Assembly (NCBI RefSeq): GCF_022201045.2
Contig: NC_068557.1
Coordinates: forward strand, 4,898,001-4,962,000
Reading direction: 5' to 3'
DNA length: 64,000 bases
Source of the DNA: Citrus sinensis
Lineage: Eukaryota > Streptophyta > Magnoliopsida > Sapindales > Rutaceae
Shown: positions 11,241 through 22,018 of the stretch, in pieces
How positions within the stretch are numbered: the first letter of the stretch is position 1
Layout: each line of letters begins with the position of its first letter
The notes under the pieces: model-generated
The model's database searches: none
What the model saw: only the letters and a program-made list of their open reading frames with translations
Told to the model about the DNA's origin: nothing
Program-made: the position numbers and the translations under genes

Positions 11241-13560
11241 CAGTCCCTAAAGTAGAAGAGTGGAGGAGTCATACTTGACTTTGAATTTTCGCTTGCAACA
11301 TAAGTCGTCTAATTTTCCAAAACTTACCTGCTCACGGCGAAGTTCCACCTATCTAAATTTTATTACTATTATAGCAAGCCTCATATTTCTAGTCTTATAT
11401 TAGGGTATATATACTCCATTAATATTCAAATAATATATCTACATCATCATACCTACCCAATTAAAAGCAGGGATGGATAAGGGCCATGCGGACTTGACGT
11501 CATCCCCACCCTTCCTCCAGTATATCATTGACAGTCCCAGATTGACCTAAAAAAATATTGCCCTTTCTCAAGATGAGACAGTTGGAAGTTGAACAGAGTT
11601 CATTTAGCTCATGACCAACGTGTGGGTTCAAGTTCTCATTGGAGAAAATAAACTTTAAAATTTAAAGAAAAAAATTACTTGAGTTTCTTACTAGTTTATT
11701 AATTCTATTAAAATAGTCCTTATTAGATCTATAAAAATATTCCTCATAAACTCTTAAATTTATAAACCTATAAAATTAAAACTTTAACCTTAAAAGAATA
11801 AAAGCCCACACTTCCATTGAATAAAAAAGGCTGTGATAATTGACCCTCTTAACCTATCTCTCCTACTCTTAGTTTTCCTCATTAATTTCTCAAATTACTC
11901 CCGTACAAAAATGATTACATTATTTTCTCTCTAATATTAGCATCATCTCCACCTGTTTTAATCAAATTTTCACTAGGATCTAATTTGAACCATTAAGTGG
12001 TTGTTCTCACCTGATCAAAGTCAAATCTAATTATAACAAATAAATTTTACATTTTAGGAGGAGATTGGGCTATATTTGGGGTTGGGCATATTTTTCTACT
12101 ATCCAAGGTAAGAGGTGTAGTTGTGGTAATCTGGAAGGTGAACTTAGGTGATTTGGGGAGGTAAATTGAGTTCGAAATAATATAAAGAGCTCTATGGATT
12201 TAATTTGGAGAGTTGATATAGAGACCTCAAGAGAGCTCTGAGGATAGCTCTAGAGAGCCTGTCTAGGGAACGCAGTAGAGCTTGTAGGATAACTCATATG
12301 AACTCATATATGAAATACGATTTAGGCATCAAAATCATTATAATAAGCAGAAAATAAGTATAAACAATAAAGAACACACAAGATTTTATGTGGTTTGGCC
12401 CTTTGGCCTACATCTATGAGCATAGCTTATCTCTAATCCACTATATAGATAAAGTATTATATGATTTACTTTACAGCATGTCAGTATGAACAAACCTTAT
12501 TAAAGGTTGTTTATGGTGAATATAAGATAAAAGAGATGTGAGTTATAGAAATTAGAGAGTTCTTTAAGATAAGAATAAGGGAAAAGCTTCTTTTACATAT
12601 GAGATGGTCAAAATCTTTTATGGAGGTATAAAAAGTGAAGAAGAAAACCTAGAGATGGAGGAAGAAGAAGAAGATGAAGTAGTCTCTTAAGAAATTAAAT
12701 CTCTAAAAATATCCCCCAAGAGTTGGATAAAGCAAAAGGAGAGAGAGAGATCCCCTGAAAATTGAACATGTGGAGCTTATATAGGAGTGCTCCTAAGGGT
12801 ATTTTAATAATTTTGGATAATTAAAAAAATTTCATTTCTTTATCCTTCATAAGTGAGGTTATTTTAGTATTTTACATTCTTGCCCTTTGATGGTGACATT
12901 CATGAGCTTGAGAGGTAAGGAAACATATTTCTTTCTTTTAGCCTCCATAGCTAGGAGCGTGGCAGCCTCTTAGTCTTGTGGTCTTACTACTTTTCAGAAG
13001 ATAACAAAAGAACAACTAATGTAGTCCCCTCATATTGTTTTGCTCAAAGAATTTTTTTTTTCTAATTAGCTCTTTATCCTTATTAAAAAAAATATATTTT
13101 AGTCTTTCTCATGATGACGTGCACTATTCACATACTGTCTCTAACCATCAAAATTTGTGTTTCAATTATATTCCTTGATGTTTGACATATTTATCAAAAT
13201 TATCTTTTTCCTCAAAGAGTTTTCTTCTAACCTTTGAGAGTTATACTGCCATTCCTCAAACAAACTGACTTTACTTGTTATTAGTCCATATCAACATCCA
13301 AATTTCCTCCCAAACACCACTGTTGATCTTCATTGTAACAATTAATCATGACCAAGTTAAAATTATAGATCACAACGTTTTTAATTAAAATAAAAATCAA
13401 ATAATCAAATTAAGATTACAAAATAATTAGATCCATAAAAATCAATAATTGTAGTCGCTTCCTTTTCTTTTTCTTTTATACCCATGTGGTTTTTAAAACC
13501 TGTTTTTAATGACAAACGTCATCCAAGTTCAAAACTTAACAATAATCGCACATTAAGTAA
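11241..13560. other. Intergenic, no gene recognised
   Basis: AT-rich non-coding sequence. A stretch around 12360-12420 (AAGAACACACAAGATTTTATGT and the words just after it) resembles a widespread but unclassified plant repeat. No protein similarity or RNA gene was recognised. Confidence 0.4.
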
Positions 13561-13563
13561 GTG

Positions 13564-14268
13564 TTTTAAACTTCAGACTTTTAAGTCACCCAAATAAGAT
13601 AGACCCAATAATTTAGTCCCCAATAAATTAAAAGTGGACAATCTTGAACCAGTGCCCGGAGGCCTCCTAACCACAAAGAATGTAAAATTGACAAATCATA
13701 ATTACTTCATTTTGTATAATTAAACTGGAAGGAGTTAAGACTTTGAATATTCACTTGCATAAGTTGTCTTCTACTTTAATGAAATTGACTTCAACGAAAT
13801 TAGAAGTTAATATGTTTGCGGCCTACAGATAGTATGATGTGGGAAAAGACGAAATACGCGCATACCACGGGAATTGGTCAGAGGTGATGTGCCGAACCGT
13901 AACGATTAGTCTTTTAAACTTTAGACTTTTAGGCCACCCAAATGAGACGGATCCAATAATTTAGTCCCTAATAAATTAAAAGCGGACATTCTTGAACCTG
14001 TGCCCAGAGGCCTCCTAACCACAAAGAATGTAAAATTGACAAATCATAATTACTCCATGTTGTATGATTAAAGTGGAAGGAGTCAAGCCTTTGAATATTC
14101 ACTTGCATAAGTCGTCTTCTACTTGAATAAAATTGACTTCAACGAAATTAGTAGTTAATACGTTTGTGTCCTATAGAAAGTATGATGTGGGAAAAGACGA
14201 AATACGCGTATACCACAGGAATTGGTCAGAGGTGATATGCCGAACCGTAACCGACTAACCGTTCATGC
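13564..14268. repeat. Tandem direct repeat, two units of about 350 bp
   Basis: Two adjacent copies lie at about 13564-13911 and 13912-14268, offset 348 bp, about 90% alike by eye. Shared landmarks are AGACTTTTAAGTCACCCAAA/AGACTTTTAGGCCACCCAAA at the start and GTCAGAGGTGAT.TGCCGAACCGTAAC at the end. The middle of each unit resembles 1885-2005, upstream of the intact receptor kinase. This dates the repeat unit to before the kinase duplication and the tandem doubling to after it. Confidence 0.8.
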
Positions 14269-14395
14269 TCTGTGACATGTATGATGGGACTATAATTTTT
14301 TATATTAAAGCTAATAAATAATATAATTGGGGGACCCACCTATCTTAAATAGCAGAATATGTTTAATTGGTATAGTTCCACCCTCATCACCACAA

Positions 14396-14445
14396 CCCCC
14401 CCCCCCCCGGCGGGGGGGGGGGGGGGGTGTCGTGGGGTGGGGTGG
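14396..14445. repeat. C-tract/G-tract palindrome followed by G-rich repeat
   Basis: Thirteen C (14396-14408), then GGC, then sixteen G (14412-14427), then a GTGGGGTGGGGTGG run. The tract can fold back on itself, and the G side can form a G-quadruplex. Such homopolymers are also common places for base-calling and assembly error. Confidence 0.75.
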
Positions 14446-14683
14446 CGGATGATTTGAGATTTAACATGAGAAATACTTCAGTGCTGCTGAGGTTAGAGCC
14501 TTAGAGGAAGACCCATAATCAGTGATACTCTATCAACCATTAGTTATAATTTTTTTTTAAAGTAAAGAATTCCTCAGATGAATTCAACGTACTTAACCAA
14601 CTAAAAGGTTTTTATGGACGAGAGCATCATCTCAGCATGACTCATATTAATTTTTTTTCATTTAATAGATGTGAATGATCTTA

Positions 14684-15574
14684 TAGTAAAACCTTGACAA
14701 ATGAATATTCAATAAATTAATAACCTCGCTTAAATAATAAATTTTTTTGGTTCCGAGTCTCCCGACTTAGGCCAATGTACTAAAATAATAATTTTGCTAA
14801 ATCCGTAAGATCATTTTTTTTAATCCTTAAGGGCTTAACGAAAATATATATTAATAATTGCTCAAATATAAAAAATATTAACAATAAGCAACATATAAAG
14901 TTTATATTATTAAGGATTTTTTTTATAACTTACATTTCTCAATTTTATTCTTAACATTCTCATTCTTTATAAGAATATTAAGAGTATTTGATATTGTTGA
15001 CTGGCTTATAGAGAAGTGAAATTTTTATTAAACTCATTGTTGTAGATCTTTTTGACTTAAGAAGGGATGTTTATTTTAATATTTGGACAATACTTTCCTC
15101 ATCCCATCAGTCAATGTTGATTTTTTTTACTTCTTTCAAATGAGATGTTATCATTCAGTGATTTGAGTCTAAAATTAAAAATAATGGATTATGTATTTAT
15201 AGAGTTTGTGTTCCATGCTCTATGAATTATGTACAATGTAATTACATTAATTTATTAATATCATTTGTAAATACATGATAATTAAAATGTATTTACATTC
15301 ACTTCTTGGCTTCTATGTACATGTAATTGTATTAAGTTATCAAAATCATTTGTAAATACATGATAATTAAAATATATTTACATTAACTTTTTGGCTTCTA
15401 TGTACATATACTTGTATTTATAATTCATACATGAATCCTAGTTAAAAGAATAATACATGTACGAAGAAAACTCTTTATAAATTAATAAATATTCATTTAT
15501 CGATAAATAAATAACCTCGATAAAATTATAATTGTTCCCGCTCTCAACAATATTATTTTATAAAGGTTTTACTG
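14684..15574. mobile_element. Emigrant/pogo-like (Tc1-mariner) non-autonomous element, 891 bp
   Basis: The left end is TAGTAAAACCTTGACAAATG. The right end is AAGGTTTTACTG. Both match the CAGTAAAACCTCTATAAATT terminus of Emigrant MITEs and their pogo-like Lemi parents. The flanks are TA on both sides (14682-14683 and 15575-15576), the duplication expected for the superfamily. Subterminal ATAACCTCG and GGTTCCGAGTC/GTTCCCGCTC motifs also match the family style. No transposase frame is seen. An 85-bp tandem repeat lies inside it. Confidence 0.75.
15237..15412. repeat. Tandem repeat, two units of 85 bp
   Basis: The word CATTTGTAAATACATGATAA begins at 15262 and again at 15347. The following sequence, through TTGGCTTCTATGTACAT, repeats with few changes. 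The repeat is internal to the Emigrant-like element. Confidence 0.75.
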
Positions 15575-15969
15575 TATGTAACTTCTTTCTACTCTCAACT
15601 TAAATGATAATCTTCAATTTACTTCCAAAAGTGTGAGAAATTCACTTTACTGTTATTTCTATTTAAAAGACGAGCAAAAATTGGGGCATGCTGGTGATTT
15701 TTTTTTAATTGTTTTCATTGCAGGAACTAGACTACTAGAGGTAAGTTGATGTTTTCACACCTTGAAAAAGTAAATTGAAAATTATTATTTTAAATAAAGG
15801 GTAAATAGAAGTTTATGATATAATATAAAATAAATATTCATTTAATAAACAAATTTTACTCTTGTTCTCAACAGAGGAGTCCTATGATTTTATTCGCTTT
15901 TCCAATGATAGTTGTGAGGTTCACCGTGGTTGTATTCCTATTTCCCCATTTTTAAAGTCTACAAATTTA

Positions 15970-16074
15970 ATTAGCAAGTTAACACGTGCCTTTCACGTGC
16001 GATTCTTGGCAGTTGGGTCATTTATAAATACAGAATTCGTGTCTGTTCAGAGCAACACAAAAACCTACAGTAAC
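15970..16074 (+). promoter_or_regulatory. Promoter of the broken receptor-kinase copy: paired G-boxes and TATA box
   Basis: G-boxes CACGTG at 15983-15988 and 15994-15999 are again 11 bp apart. TATAAATA follows at 16023-16030, 52 bp before the ATG. About 20 bases across the boxes are identical to the intact copy, while the flanks have diverged. Confidence 0.65.
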
Positions 16075-19000
16075 ATGCATTCCTCACCGTCCCCTTTAAT
16101 GCATTTTGCCACTTTAGCTGTTCTCCTCCACGTAACATGGCTACCATTTGGTGCAGATTCAGCTTCTGTCGGCATCAATACGGATAAGGAGGCCTTGATG
16201 TCATTCAAGTCTCAAATAAGCCAGGAGAGTCCCAGTAGCCCTCTGTCTTATTGGAATCCAAGCTCTTCTCCTTGCACATGGCCTGGAGTTATTTGCAACA
16301 ACTTCGGCAACAGAGTGATTGGCCTCAATCTCTCCAGCTTCGGACTCGAGGGAACTATAAGCCCTCATATTGGCAATCTCTCATTCCTACGTTCAATTCA
16401 ACTCCAAAACAACAAGCTCTCAGGAAATCTTTCCAGAGAAATTGGTAATCTTTTTCGCCTGAGAGTTTTGAACATTAGCTTCAACAACTTACAAGGTGAG
16501 CTGCCAGTTAATATAAGCAAATTAACTGAGCTCAAGATGCTTGACTTGATGGCGAATAAGATTACAGGCAGAGTTACTGATGATCAACTCCGAAATCTTA
16601 GGAGTCTCCAGGTTCTGAACTTCGGGAAAAATCTTCTCTGGGGATCAATTCCACCATCCATCGCAAATCTGTCATCACTCAACACCTTAAAATTTTGGCA
16701 CAAATAATCTCACTGGCAGCATACCGAGTGACTTGAGCCGTCTTGAAAACTTGAAAGTTCTTGATCTCACCATCAACAGGCTCGCTGGCACTGTTCCTTC
16801 TACAATTTACAACATGACTTCTCTTGTTCACTTGCGTTTAGCTTCAAATCAGCTCGGGGGAGAGATTCCCTATGATGTTCGGGATACACTCCCAAATCTA
16901 TTGGACTTCATTTACTGCTTCAACAGATTTACAGGGAAAATTCCAGGGTCTTTGCACAACCTCACCAATATACAAATTATCCGCATGACACACAACCTCC
17001 TGGAGGGAACTCTGCCACCAGGCTTGGGGAATCTCCCTTTCCTACGGACGTATAACATCGGATTCAACAAAATTGTTAGCTCAGGAGACGATGAGGGTCT
17101 TTCATTCATCACTTCTTTAACAAACAGCACGCATCTCAACTATCTTGCCCTCGACGGCAACCAATTTGAAGGCAAAATTCCAGAATCCATCGGCAATTTT
17201 TCCAACGAGCTCTCAAAACTGTACCTGGGAGGCAATCATATTTATGGTAAAATACCTGCCTCGATTGGCCGTCTCAGGAGCTTAACTTTGCTGGATTTGA
17301 GCTACAATTCAATTTCTGGCGAAATCCCAATTGAAATAGGCCAATTACAAGGACTACAAGTTCTGGGTTTGGCTGGAAATGAAATCTCCGGCGTTATTCC
17401 GAATTCCTTTGCTAATCTCAAGAAGTTAAACCAGATTGATTTATCAGGAAATGAATTGACTGGTGAAATACCAATTTCATTTGGGAACTTTCAGAGTCTA
17501 CTTTCGATTGATCTGTCCAACAACAGAATCAATGGAAACATCCCCAAAGGGATTCTTAGTATCCCTAGTTTATCCACCATTGTGAATCTGTCAAAGAATT
17601 TCCTTGAAGGACCTTTGCCTGAAGAAATTAGCAGGCTAGAAAATGTTGTTACAATCGACCTATCGGACAATAGTCTGTCTGGTAATCTGCCAAACTCCTT
17701 AAAAAATTGTAAGAGTTTGGAGGAGCTATTGATGACTAACAATCAATTCTCAGGGCCTATTCCGAATATCGTGGCAGAGTTGAAAGGCTTGGAAGTTCTA
17801 GACCTCTCCTCCAACAAACTTTCTGGCTCCATTCCTTCTGATCTCCAAAATTTACAAGCCCTCCGTTCTTTGAACCTCACCTTCAATAATCTAGAAGGAG
17901 TAGTTCCCAGCGAAGGAATTTTCAGAAATATGTCTAACGTCCATTTAAAAGGCAATCCAAAGCTTTGTTTGCAATTGGGGTGTGAGAACCCTCGTAGTCA
18001 TGGAAGTAGACTAATCATTTTATCTATTATTGTTACCATTATGGCTGTGATTGCTGGTTGTTTCCTTATTGTTTGGCCGATTATAGTGAGGAAAAGGAAA
18101 GCGAAGCGCGTTGGAGTTTCTGCATTGTTCAAAGTTTGCCATCCAAAGATTTCATATGATGAGCTGCGTCGAGCCACTGGGAATTTTAGCCATGAAAATT
18201 TGATTGGAAGCGGGAGCTTTGGGTCAGTGTATTGAGGGTATCTCAGAGAATGCACTAGTGTTGCAGTCAAGGTTCTTCACAACGAAAGGACTGGATCTTG
18301 GAAGAGCTTCATTGCCGAATGTGAAACTTTGAGAAATGTTAGGCATCGCAATCTTGTCAAACTGATAACATCATGCTCTAGCTTGGACTCCAAGAATATG
18401 GAGTTTCTTGCTCTGGTATACGAATTCCTTAGTAACGGAAGCTTGGGAGATTGGATTCATGGCGAGAGAAAGAATGAACTTGGTAATGGCCTTAATTTTC
18501 TGCAGAGATTGAATATAGCCATAGATATCGCCTCTGCACTGGACTACCTTCACAATGACTGAGATATCACCTCTGCACTGGACTACCTTCACAATGACTG
18601 TGAAGTTCCAGTAGTGCACAGTGATTTGAAGCCAGGCAACATTCTTTTGGATGAAGAAATGACAGCAAAGGTGGGAGATTTTGGGTTGGCCAGGTTTCTT
18701 CTGGAGAGAGTAGACAATCAATCTTCCATAAGCTCCACGCACGTTTTCATGGGTTCAATTGGTTACGTACCTCCAGGTTAGTGCCTTAATTTGCAACTCT
18801 ACGCTTCCCTCGAAGGTTTAAGTCGTCTAGACTAATATAAGTTTAAACTAACAATCAAATGAAAACTAAATTATGATGCAGAATATGGTTTAGGTGAAAG
18901 GCCATCAACAGCTGGAGATGTGTACAGCTTCGGAGTGATGCTACTCGAAATTTTTACCGGGATGAGCCCAACCAGCGAGAGTTTTGCCGGAGAATTTAAT

Positions 19001-19264
19001 ATTGTTAAATGGGTGGAATCGAATCTCCCAGAGAATGTGTTGCAAGTGTTAGATCCGGAGCTGCGACAGCTGATGACGAGCAACGAAAGCCAAACCATAC
19101 AATTGCATGATTGTTTGATCACAATCATTGGATCAGTTGGGCTGTCCTGCACCACTGAATCTCCCGGTGGCCGCATTGGCATCAGAGAAGCTCTCCGTAG
19201 GCTCAAAAGTTCTCAAGAGATCCTTCTCAAGCAGCAGGTGCCAAATGGAAAAACCAAGAGTTAA
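16075..19264 (+). pseudogene. LRR-XII receptor-like kinase, disrupted tandem copy
   Basis: It aligns throughout with the intact gene at 2605-5757, including the intron (18777-18881; exons about 16075-18776 and 18882-19264), so it is a DNA-level tandem duplicate. Three disabling changes are visible. A one-base insertion near 16692 shifts the frame and meets TAA at 16705-16707. TGA at 18233-18235 replaces the lysine of the P-loop motif VYKG. A 39-bp in-frame tandem duplication (18523-18561 and 18562-18600) creates TGA at 18560-18562 across its junction. The catalytic HCD is HSD here. The LRR part from 16733 to 18235 stays open over 500 codons, so a truncated LRR-TM product cannot be excluded, though the signal peptide lies before the frameshift. 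Disruption is likely recent, because most of the reading frame is preserved. Confidence 0.9.
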
Positions 19265-19990
19265 ATATTTATGCCTGTTGTTGGCATATGAATCTTTATG
19301 TAACTTAAGCTCACTCCAGAGCGTTTCATGTTAAATTAAATTTTAATTAAGCATTAGGCTGATGGCAATTCATTTCAAGCTTGGTTAAAGCAGTGCTGTC
19401 ACTGTATTGTTTGATACGATAAACTAGTCAGAATCTTTTTATTGTTAATTACATTATTACCTCGGCAATTTTGAAAGATCTTTCCTCCAATCTTGCATCT
19501 AAATTCCTAATAACTCTTCAAGATGCTAGAACTGATTAATGATCTTTGACCAAATTCTAATAGACGCAAGTGGCATGGATTAGGATATTTAGGTTGAATG
19601 TGTATTTTGAAGTATTTTTTACATTTCCTAGTCTTTCGAAATAGGTAGAAATATTGCTAGAAAAAAATTGAAAAAGATTTTATAAACTCTAATGTGTCTG
19701 TGTATATATAATATTTCTGTAATACAGACGTTCTTTTTTTTTTTTTAATTCAGACACGCTGTTAAGGCATGTAATTTAATAAAATCAGTTTTTAATGCTA
19801 TAAACTCTGCGGCTTAAATTATGTTTACATAAAAAAAAAATGAGGGGACCCGCACTATAGAAGAATATATATATATAACGTTTGATGAAATAAGTAAAAA
19901 TCAAATTCTAAAAGACATTGTTAAAATACATTTTTAAGAAACTCCTTTAGCCGAAGGCCCATGACCCAAAAGGGCCAAGGTTCTGCCCGT
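19265..19990. other. 3' flank of the receptor-kinase pseudogene and intergenic sequence
   Basis: The first 430 bp or so resemble the 3' flank of the intact copy (GCAGTGCTGT, TTAATTACATTATT, CCAAATTCTAA, GCAAGTGGCAT). Beyond about 19710 the sequence is unrelated. A short inverted pair around 19970-20027 (CCCGTTTGGGTTTATAAAAT against CCAAACAGGCC) may be a small transposon remnant. Confidence 0.45.
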
Positions 19991-20029
19991 TTGGGTTTAT
20001 AAAATTCCGCGCGTCCAAACAGGCCGTAG

Positions 20030-21109
20030 TAATTGAAGAGCCTTCAATAAGATCCATTTGATTTGAAGACGTTTCTCTTCGACTGAGAAGCTTTTTTAAG
20101 TTCCGACCACCACGCAAAAAGCCTAAAAACGTTTATTACTCTCAGCCGGTGCTACTGGTCGGTCTTCGAATCCGCTCCTCTCTTAAGGTAATTATATGGA
20201 ATCCCTTTGTCTCACTTTTGTTACGTTTCTTTGAATTTATCATGTTATGTGTAAGGAAATCATCGTTAGATTCTTAGATCTGCTGCGTTTTACATGTGGG
20301 TCTCTTGTTAATTTGATCATATCCCTAGCTGAAATTTTGGCTAAAAATTGTTTGTGGGTAAATCATTGTTATTTTTTCCATTTTGATCTGGGTAAGGCAC
20401 AGAATTTGAATTTGTGGTATTTGATGTTTGGATTAGGTTTTATGATTTGATTGAATTTTAGGTGTAAATGAGAATCTCTTGTGTGTTGTCTTGTGTGTGT
20501 ATAGTGGTTTGATTTGGTAATCTTTGATGATTCGATGAATTTGATTAGTTGGAGTTCATCATTAGGCGAAAACAAATCGAACAAGAAAGTGATTATTTCA
20601 AAATCTATTGTAATTTTAAACATTCTCCTAGTACATGGTTGCATGGTGTTACGAAGGCCGCAGCTGAAAAGCGAAGTTTGAATAATGCTCCAAAAAGGGA
20701 AACCAAATTTTCAAGTATGTCGGGCCTTGGAAAGTGGTGGAGTGAACATGCTTGTAGGCTTTAATGAAGTCTCCAGTGATTGACAGGAGCTGTTACTTTG
20801 CAAGCATGCAGTGACTATTGTGATTAGGGTTCATGGTGTAATGTGAATATTGGGAATCAATGAATTTTGATATTGTGATATTGTGAATTTAGATGTAGAA
20901 TGACTTCATTGAATTTTGATCTATTTGCATGTGAATATTGGCAAGTTCATTTTTTTTTTCCTGCAACGATTTTGTTATCATTGGTGCTGATGGTGTAACG
21001 TGAATTTCTTATAGAAATTTGGAGCTGAGAACATAAGATAAAAAGGAGCTACGAACTAGTGATCAAGGAGTTGAAGTTTGAGGGGTAAAATAAAGAAATA
21101 TAAAGTAAG
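20030..21109 (+). promoter_or_regulatory. SEC13 5' leader with an intron in the untranslated region
   Basis: A likely non-coding first exon ends at 20187 (CTTAAG|GTAATT). The intron runs 20188-21014 and ends TTATAG. The second leader exon, 21015-21109, joins the coding exon without a break. The intron is T-rich, as is usual for plants. Leader introns often raise expression of plant housekeeping genes; the transcription start is not visible. Confidence 0.6.
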
Positions 21110-22018
21110 ATGCCTGCACAAAAAATTGAAACTGGTCATGAAGACACTGTCCATGATGTAGCCATGGATTTCTATGGAAAACGTTTAGCCACAGCTTCGT
21201 CTGACTCCAGCATTAAGATAATTGGTTTAAGCAACTCTGCTTCCCAGCACCTTGCTACATTGAAAGGCCATAGAGGTCCTGTTTGGCAAGTTGCATGGGC
21301 ACACCCCAAGTTTGGGTCAATCCTTGCTTCCTGTTCCTATGATGGCCAAGTTATTATCTGGAAGGAAGGTAATCAAAATGATTGGACACAGGCTCATACT
21401 TTTAATGATCATAAATCATCTGTCAACTCCATTGCGTGGGCACCTCATGAACTTGGTCTCTCCTTGGCTTGTGGATCTTCTGATGGGAACATCTCAGTCT
21501 TTACTGCTACAGCTGATGGTGGCTGGGATACTACCAGGATAGACCAGGCCCATCCAGTCGGAGTAACATCTGTTTCATGGGCCCCGGCAATGGCTCCTGG
21601 TGCTTTAGTTGGATTGGGCTTACTGGATCCTGTTCAGAAATTGGCTTCTTGTGGTTGTGATAATACTGTAAAGGTGTGGAAGATGTATAATGGGATTTGG
21701 AAGATGGATTGCTTCCCTGCCCTTCAGATGCACAGTGATTGGGTGCGGAGCGTGGCATGGGCACCCAACTTGGGTCTTCCAAAATCCACAATTGCAAGTG
21801 CATCACAGGATGGGACAGTTGTTATTTGGACCTGTGCCAAGGAAGGGGAGCAATGGGAGGGTCGAGTTTTGAAGGATTTTAAGACACCAGTTTGGAGTGT
21901 TTCGTGGTCACTGACTGGAAATTTGTTGGCTGTGGCTGATGCAAATAATGTGACATTGTGGAAGGAAGCTGTTGATGGTGAGTGGCAACAAGTGAGTGTA
22001 GTCGAGCCACAGACATAA
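21110..22018 (+). CDS. SEC13: SEC13, COPII outer-coat and nuclear-pore WD40 protein
   Basis: One uninterrupted coding exon of 302 residues. The whole protein is an open six-bladed WD40 propeller with GHEDTVHDVAMDFYGKRLAT at the start and recurring HxxxVxxVAWAP and ASxSxDGxVxIW units. SEC13 pairs with SEC31 to build the outer cage of COPII vesicles leaving the endoplasmic reticulum, and it is also part of the Y-shaped NUP84/NUP107 nuclear-pore complex. SEC31 and NUP145C each lend it a seventh blade, which fits the six seen here. Length matches plant SEC13A/B, whose coding regions are also intronless. The assignment is firm; whether it is the A or B type cannot be said. Confidence 0.96.
   Translation: MPAQKIETGHEDTVHDVAMDFYGKRLATASSDSSIKIIGLSNSASQHLATLKGHRGPVWQVAWAHPKFGSILASCSYDGQVIIWKEGNQNDWTQAHTFNDHKSSVNSIAWAPHELGLSLACGSSDGNISVFTATADGGWDTTRIDQAHPVGVTSVSWAPAMAPGALVGLGLLDPVQKLASCGCDNTVKVWKMYNGIWKMDCFPALQMHSDWVRSVAWAPNLGLPKSTIASASQDGTVVIWTCAKEGEQWEGRVLKDFKTPVWSVSWSLTGNLLAVADANNVTLWKEAVDGEWQQVSVVEPQT

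Noticed and set aside
11570-11660. tRNA- or SINE-like stretch (TAGCTCATGACC then GGGTTCAAGTTC)
   Set aside because: The box A-like and box B-like words are too close together and no cloverleaf or tailed repeat could be drawn.
15862-16074. Open frame extending the broken receptor kinase upstream of its ATG
   Set aside because: It runs through the G-box and TATA promoter module shared with the intact copy; the ATG at 16075 aligns with the start of the intact gene.
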